From DATFYI01 sp035315125 (GTDB lineage: Bacteria; Chloroflexota; Anaerolineae; Anaerolineales; Anaerolineaceae): 8,435 nucleotides of DNA. The stretch spans positions 1-8,435 of the forward strand of contig DATFYI010000012.1 of assembly GCA_035315125.1 (NCBI GenBank), read 5' to 3'. The notes beneath the pieces were generated by a model. The model saw only the letters and a list, made by a program, of their open reading frames with translations, had not been told where the DNA came from and ran no database searches. Both the position numbers and the translations under genes were made by a program. The stretch's first letter is position 1. Each line of letters begins with the position of its first letter. Shown one piece after another: positions 5,735 through 8,435 of this stretch.

Positions 5735-5776
5735 CATTTTACATTAATAATTGCAGATCTCCGGGTAAATTAACTG

Positions 5777-5805
5777 TTGCTATCAGCCCCTTATTTCGCT
5801 ACAAT
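5777..5805 (+). promoter_or_regulatory. Promoter of the response-regulator gene, predicted leaderless
   Basis: TTGCTA (5777-5782), an exact 17-base spacer, and TACAAT (5800-5805; five of six), followed by six bases (ATTTTT) and then ATG 5812. There is no Shine-Dalgarno site. Of the four leaderless candidates here this has the best -35. Confidence 0.6.
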
Positions 5806-5811
5806 ATTTTT

Positions 5812-6456
5812 ATGAGCATCCCATATGGTCCCATACTCGTTGTTGAAGATAATCCAAATGTATTGGAACTACTGGAGATTACCCTGCGTTTCAAGGGATA
5901 TCCGGTTGTAACTGCCCAGAATGGACAGGAAGCGCTTGAAAAGATTGCCAAGGAACGCCCAGCCCTCGTTATAACTGACATTTTGATGCCCAAGATGGAT
6001 GGTTACGCTCTGGCGCATGCCTTACAGAAAAACCCGCTGACACTGCAAATTCCGATTGTTTTTATTTCGGCAACCTACGTTACACAAGAAGACCGGCAAT
6101 TTGCCCTTAATTTGGGCGCTGTACGCTTTATTGAAAAACCGATTGATACCGAGGATTTCTTATTAACTGTAGCAGAAATTCTCACCCAGGGCATCTCAAC
6201 CTCAATTCATAGACCCCTGGAAGAAGAAGAGTTTTACGAAGGGTATCGCAAGCGTTTGGAACATAAGCTACGTCATAAGAATGCCCAGATGGCCCGCACC
6301 GAGCGCCTATTGCAGTCTCTCTCCGAAGAGCAAAAGCCAGCTTTCGAAGCGCTGCTGGCGAACGCTGCTAATGACCGGGATGAGATCCAGGTTGAGCTGA
6401 ACGAGTTGTATCACATTCTCGACCAATTTAAATCAAGTGATCATCCGGCCGAATAA
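5812..6456 (+). CDS. Response regulator: receiver domain with coiled-coil tail
   Basis: 214 residues. Seen: a complete receiver domain at about 6-128 with the acidic pocket E12-D13, the phosphoacceptor D56 (VITDILMPKMDG), S86 (FISA) and K109-P110 (IEKPID). Residues about 145-208 are rich in Glu, Lys, Leu and Gln and read as helices or a coiled coil (EGYRKRLEHKLRHKNAQMARTERLL, shortened here to its start EGYRKRLEHK). There is no helix-turn-helix, GGDEF, EAL or kinase domain. Output is therefore probably by protein-protein contact rather than direct DNA binding. No sensor kinase gene is in the window, so the cognate kinase is elsewhere. The phosphatase gene begins 18 bases downstream. Confidence 0.9.
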   Translation: MSIPYGPILVVEDNPNVLELLEITLRFKGYPVVTAQNGQEALEKIAKERPALVITDILMPKMDGYALAHALQKNPLTLQIPIVFISATYVTQEDRQFALNLGAVRFIEKPIDTEDFLLTVAEILTQGISTSIHRPLEEEEFYEGYRKRLEHKLRHKNAQMARTERLLQSLSEEQKPAFEALLANAANDRDEIQVELNELYHILDQFKSSDHPAE

Positions 6457-6457
6457 C

Positions 6458-6466
6458 TGGTAAAAT
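6458..6466 (+). promoter_or_regulatory. Extended -10 box of the phosphatase gene, predicted leaderless
   Basis: TGG-TAAAAT fits the extended -10 form, which lessens the need for a -35; no good -35 is present. It starts 2 bases after the response regulator's stop and ends 8 bases before ATG 6475. There is no Shine-Dalgarno site in the 18-base gap. The gene may thus be transcribed independently as well as by read-through. Confidence 0.45.
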
Positions 6467-6474
6467 CCTTTGCT

Positions 6475-7251
6475 ATGGAACCTGAAATTGTTGAGCTAAA
6501 AACCTGGGCATGCCAGGCCGGGAAAATATTGCGTGAACTTTATGGCACTCACCACCAGATCCAGCACAAAGGCCTGGTAGACCTGGTCACTGAAGCCGAT
6601 CACCGTTCAGAGGATTATTTACTCTCGGAAATTCGCCAGCATTATCCCTCTCATATGATTATTACGGAGGAAAGCGGCCTGATCAAAGGGCAAGCTGAAC
6701 GTTGCTGGTTTCTGGATCCCCTGGATGGCACGATCAATTATGCTCATAATGTACCGCTCTTTGCCGTTTCTATTGGATATGCCGAACATGGCGAGATGCA
6801 AGCCGGGGTAGTCTACAATCCGATGTCTGAAGAATGTTTCAGCGCCGAGCGTGGCCAGGGGGCCTGGTTAAACGATGAGTCTATTCACGTTTCAGAGGTG
6901 ACTGAACTGATCCAGAGCCTTTTGGTGACCGGTTTTCCGTACGACACTCATAACGCTGTTCATACGAACCTGGAATATTTTAATCGCTTGACTTTGCGCA
7001 GCCAGGGCGTGCGCCGGTTCGGTTCAGCCGCCCTTGACCTGAGCTACGTCGCTGCCGGCCGCCTGGATGGCTATTGGGAGATTAAATTAAGCCCCTGGGA
7101 TCTGGCTGCCGGAATTTTGATTGTGGAAGAGGCCGGGGGTGTGGTGACCAGTTTCGATGGGGACGCAAATGTGATGCAACCGCCTTATTCCATAGTGGCA
7201 GCTAACCCTGCCATCCACCCGTTGCTTCTGGCGGCTTTGCATGGCTCCTGA
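6475..7251 (+). CDS. Inositol monophosphatase family protein (SuhB/IMPase-like)
   Basis: 258 residues, the usual length. Seen: the metal-binding residues of the family in order, E65 in ITEESG, D81 and D84 in WFLDPLDGTINYAHN (78-92), and D209 in the C-terminal motif SPWDLAAGILIVEEAGG (206-222). An N-terminal DLVTEADHRSE (36-46) also fits the family. These enzymes are cytoplasmic, Mg-dependent and Li-sensitive, and remove phosphate from inositol-1-phosphate or related sugar or nucleotide phosphates. Which substrate applies here cannot be told from sequence alone, so no gene symbol is given. It follows the response regulator by 18 bases, which suggests co-transcription, but a separate extended -10 box lies in the gap. 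A terminator lies about 90 bases after its stop. Confidence 0.93.
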   Translation: MEPEIVELKTWACQAGKILRELYGTHHQIQHKGLVDLVTEADHRSEDYLLSEIRQHYPSHMIITEESGLIKGQAERCWFLDPLDGTINYAHNVPLFAVSIGYAEHGEMQAGVVYNPMSEECFSAERGQGAWLNDESIHVSEVTELIQSLLVTGFPYDTHNAVHTNLEYFNRLTLRSQGVRRFGSAALDLSYVAAGRLDGYWEIKLSPWDLAAGILIVEEAGGVVTSFDGDANVMQPPYSIVAANPAIHPLLLAALHGS

Positions 7252-7271
7252 TCTCGTAAAGCGAAGGCCAC

Positions 7272-7331
7272 TTCTGAATTTTTGTTCTTAAAATCAGAAT
7301 GATAGGGATTTAATCAGCCTGCAGCTTGATT
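7272..7331 (+). other. Two imperfect hairpins in the 3' tail of the phosphatase gene
   Basis: TTCTGA (7272-7277) pairs with TCAGAA (7294-7299), extendable by TTTT/AAAA after a one-base bulge. AATCAGC (7312-7318) pairs with GC-T-TGATT (7324-7331) with one bulge. Neither is followed by a clear T-run, and the terminator proper lies just downstream. They may stabilise the 3' end or be incidental in AT-rich sequence. Confidence 0.3.
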
Positions 7332-7338
7332 TTAAAAT

Positions 7339-7372
7339 AAAAACGCCCCTCGTTGAAAAGAAGGGCGTTTTT
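7339..7372. terminator. Bidirectional Rho-independent terminator
   Basis: AAAAACGCCC (7339-7348) pairs with GGGCGTTTTT (7363-7372), a 10-base-pair stem with a 14-base loop. The A-run on one side and T-run on the other let it work on both strands. It lies between the convergent phosphatase (plus) and membrane-protein (minus) genes, 9 bases from the latter's stop. Confidence 0.88.
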
Positions 7373-7381
7373 GAATCATAA

Positions 7382-8383
7382 TTATGAAACGGTTGGCTGT
7401 CCTGTGCCGTAGCCGGCGGGCGGGTAAGCCGCCGGTTGAGGAACGGCCGGCTGCGTCAGCCGGCGGAAGGTGAGAGTCCAGACCGTGCCGATATAGGTCT
7501 GGACGATGCTTTCCAGGAAGTAAGCGATTGGGCCATACACACAGATCAATAAAATGATGGCGACCATCACGCCGGAGCCAAATATTCGAGGGCTGCCAGT
7601 TGCTAAACCGCCCATAATCCCGCCCATAAGCGGTATCAGAATGATCAAAGCCGGAAGGGCAATAATGATGCCCAGGATCAGATTACCGATTAATATAATC
7701 AAAGCCATTACTATCATCGGCCCGAAGTTATCCTTGATGACATTCCAGGCCCGCGACAGGCCGTCGACGACCCCGCGGTTTTCACCCAGGATGGCCACGA
7801 TGGATTGTTCCAACAAAACTGTGATGAACCAGGAGATCGGGATCAGCAAACAGATCAGCGGGATCAGGCAGATCAACCCGATCCCGAAAGTGGCGGCGGT
7901 GATCAACGCCGCTGGGACAATCAGAATCACGGCTATAGCGATGCCGATGATCAGGAATAACAGGTCTAACAGGAAGATTCGCCAAAAATAATGCAGGCCT
8001 TCTTCCCATAATTGGCCAAAGGATAAGTGGTCGGCGCCTTCATCTGCCAGCCAGGCGCCACGTACCAATCCGATCCTGCCGATGGTGCTGATGAAGATAA
8101 CGATCACGATCCAAATCAGAACTGCCAGGACAATCAGCACATAAACCCAGACCGGGATCTGTGCCAGGAAGTTTTGTAGCCTGTTCAAGAAAGGCTGCAA
8201 TCTTGGAAAAGGGTTTTGGTTCGAAAAATTTCCGGGGTTATTGCGGAAGTTGAAGTTTTGACCTCCACCGCCGCCCCCACCAACACCACTTCGGCCGCAA
8301 CTTGCCAGCAAGCCAAAGATCCACAGCACCTTAAACTTCCAAATAATATCCCATGATTTCTTGAGTACTTCGCCGACATTCAT
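7382..8383 (-). CDS. Multi-pass integral membrane protein of unknown function
   Basis: 333 residues. I recognise only a general resemblance to the membrane domain found with glycerophosphodiester phosphodiesterases and to related bacterial proteins that begin with a SWDIIWKFKVLWIFGLLA-like helix. Seen: a first helix at about 17-29; an extracytoplasmic or loop segment of seven consecutive Gly (35-41) followed by an Asn/Phe/Pro-rich stretch (to about 66); then roughly six strongly hydrophobic helices, several Ile/Leu/Pro-rich. The C-terminal tail is Pro/Ala/Tyr/Gly-rich (from about 310) and probably cytoplasmic. A conserved-looking loop LSRAWNVIKDNFG sits between helices. There is no signal peptide or catalytic motif. 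GGGAGGG lies about 6-8 bases before the ATG, a clear ribosome binding site. It is monocistronic within the window. Confidence 0.85.
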   Translation of the reverse strand: MNVGEVLKKSWDIIWKFKVLWIFGLLASCGRSGVGGGGGGGQNFNFRNNPGNFSNQNPFPRLQPFLNRLQNFLAQIPVWVYVLIVLAVLIWIVIVIFISTIGRIGLVRGAWLADEGADHLSFGQLWEEGLHYFWRIFLLDLLFLIIGIAIAVILIVPAALITAATFGIGLICLIPLICLLIPISWFITVLLEQSIVAILGENRGVVDGLSRAWNVIKDNFGPMIVMALIILIGNLILGIIIALPALIILIPLMGGIMGGLATGSPRIFGSGVMVAIILLICVYGPIAYFLESIVQTYIGTVWTLTFRRLTQPAVPQPAAYPPAGYGTGQPTVS

Positions 8384-8417
8384 GTCAAGACCCTCCCGAT
8401 TGATGCCATTTATTGAA

Positions 8418-8423
8418 ATTTTA
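8418..8423 (-). promoter_or_regulatory. Possible -10 box of the membrane-protein gene
   Basis: Minus-strand TAAAAT, with 34 bases between it and the ATG at 8383. It predicts a start near 8411 and a leader of about 28 bases containing the GGGAGGG site. The -35 would be off the right edge, so it cannot be checked here. Confidence 0.35.
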
Positions 8424-8435
8424 TCGGATAATCAT

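Noticed and set aside
7554..7991. 145-codon plus-strand frame opposite the membrane-protein gene
   Set aside because: It is the low-complexity Ile/Met/Pro/Arg-rich shadow expected opposite hydrophobic helices; the minus-strand frame has a ribosome binding site, helices and terminator.
1..8435. Defence island, prophage, transposon or CRISPR array
   Set aside because: No integrase, transposase, phage structural gene, terminal repeats or regularly spaced repeats are seen; the genes are ordinary metabolic, regulatory and membrane functions.

Overview
The window looks like an ordinary chromosomal segment from a mesophilic, moderate-GC bacterium. The style of several proteins (a short membrane-anchored SH3b protein, a receiver with a coiled-coil tail, a Gly/Asn-rich multi-pass membrane protein) and the weak use of Shine-Dalgarno sites suggest Chloroflexota, perhaps Anaerolineae. 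That assignment is inference from protein character; no marker gene is present. I see no tRNA, rRNA, CRISPR array, insertion sequence or phage gene.

Layout, left to right. A hotdog-fold acyl-CoA thioesterase (minus strand) runs off the left edge. It is divergent from an Rrf2-family regulator with a probable Fe-S site, and a CRP/FNR-like palindrome lies between them. An unrecognised 85-residue protein follows the regulator, then a terminator. Next comes an MFS transporter, then a likely two-gene unit of a membrane-anchored SH3b protein and an HD-domain phosphohydrolase. Convergent to these, on the minus strand, are an RNase HI-like protein and, further upstream, a short-chain dehydrogenase. 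About 310 bases of AT-rich DNA containing a minus-strand terminator hairpin separate those two. Divergent from the dehydrogenase is a receiver-only response regulator closely followed by an inositol-monophosphatase-family enzyme. A two-way terminator then separates that pair from a convergent gene for a multi-pass membrane protein whose promoter lies near the right edge.

The genes do not form one pathway. The coherent sub-units are Rrf2 plus the unknown small protein, SH3b plus HD hydrolase, and receiver plus phosphatase. The most notable signal is regulatory. Four genes (thioesterase, MFS, response regulator, phosphatase) have a good -10 hexamer only 6 to 8 bases before their ATG and no Shine-Dalgarno site, which predicts leaderless mRNAs. 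The Rrf2, unknown small protein, SH3b, RNase H, dehydrogenase and membrane-protein genes have normal ribosome binding sites. I found no convincing undescribed multi-gene system. The best leads are the leaderless promoter architecture, the Rrf2/unknown-protein pair, and two possible short transcripts or attenuators.
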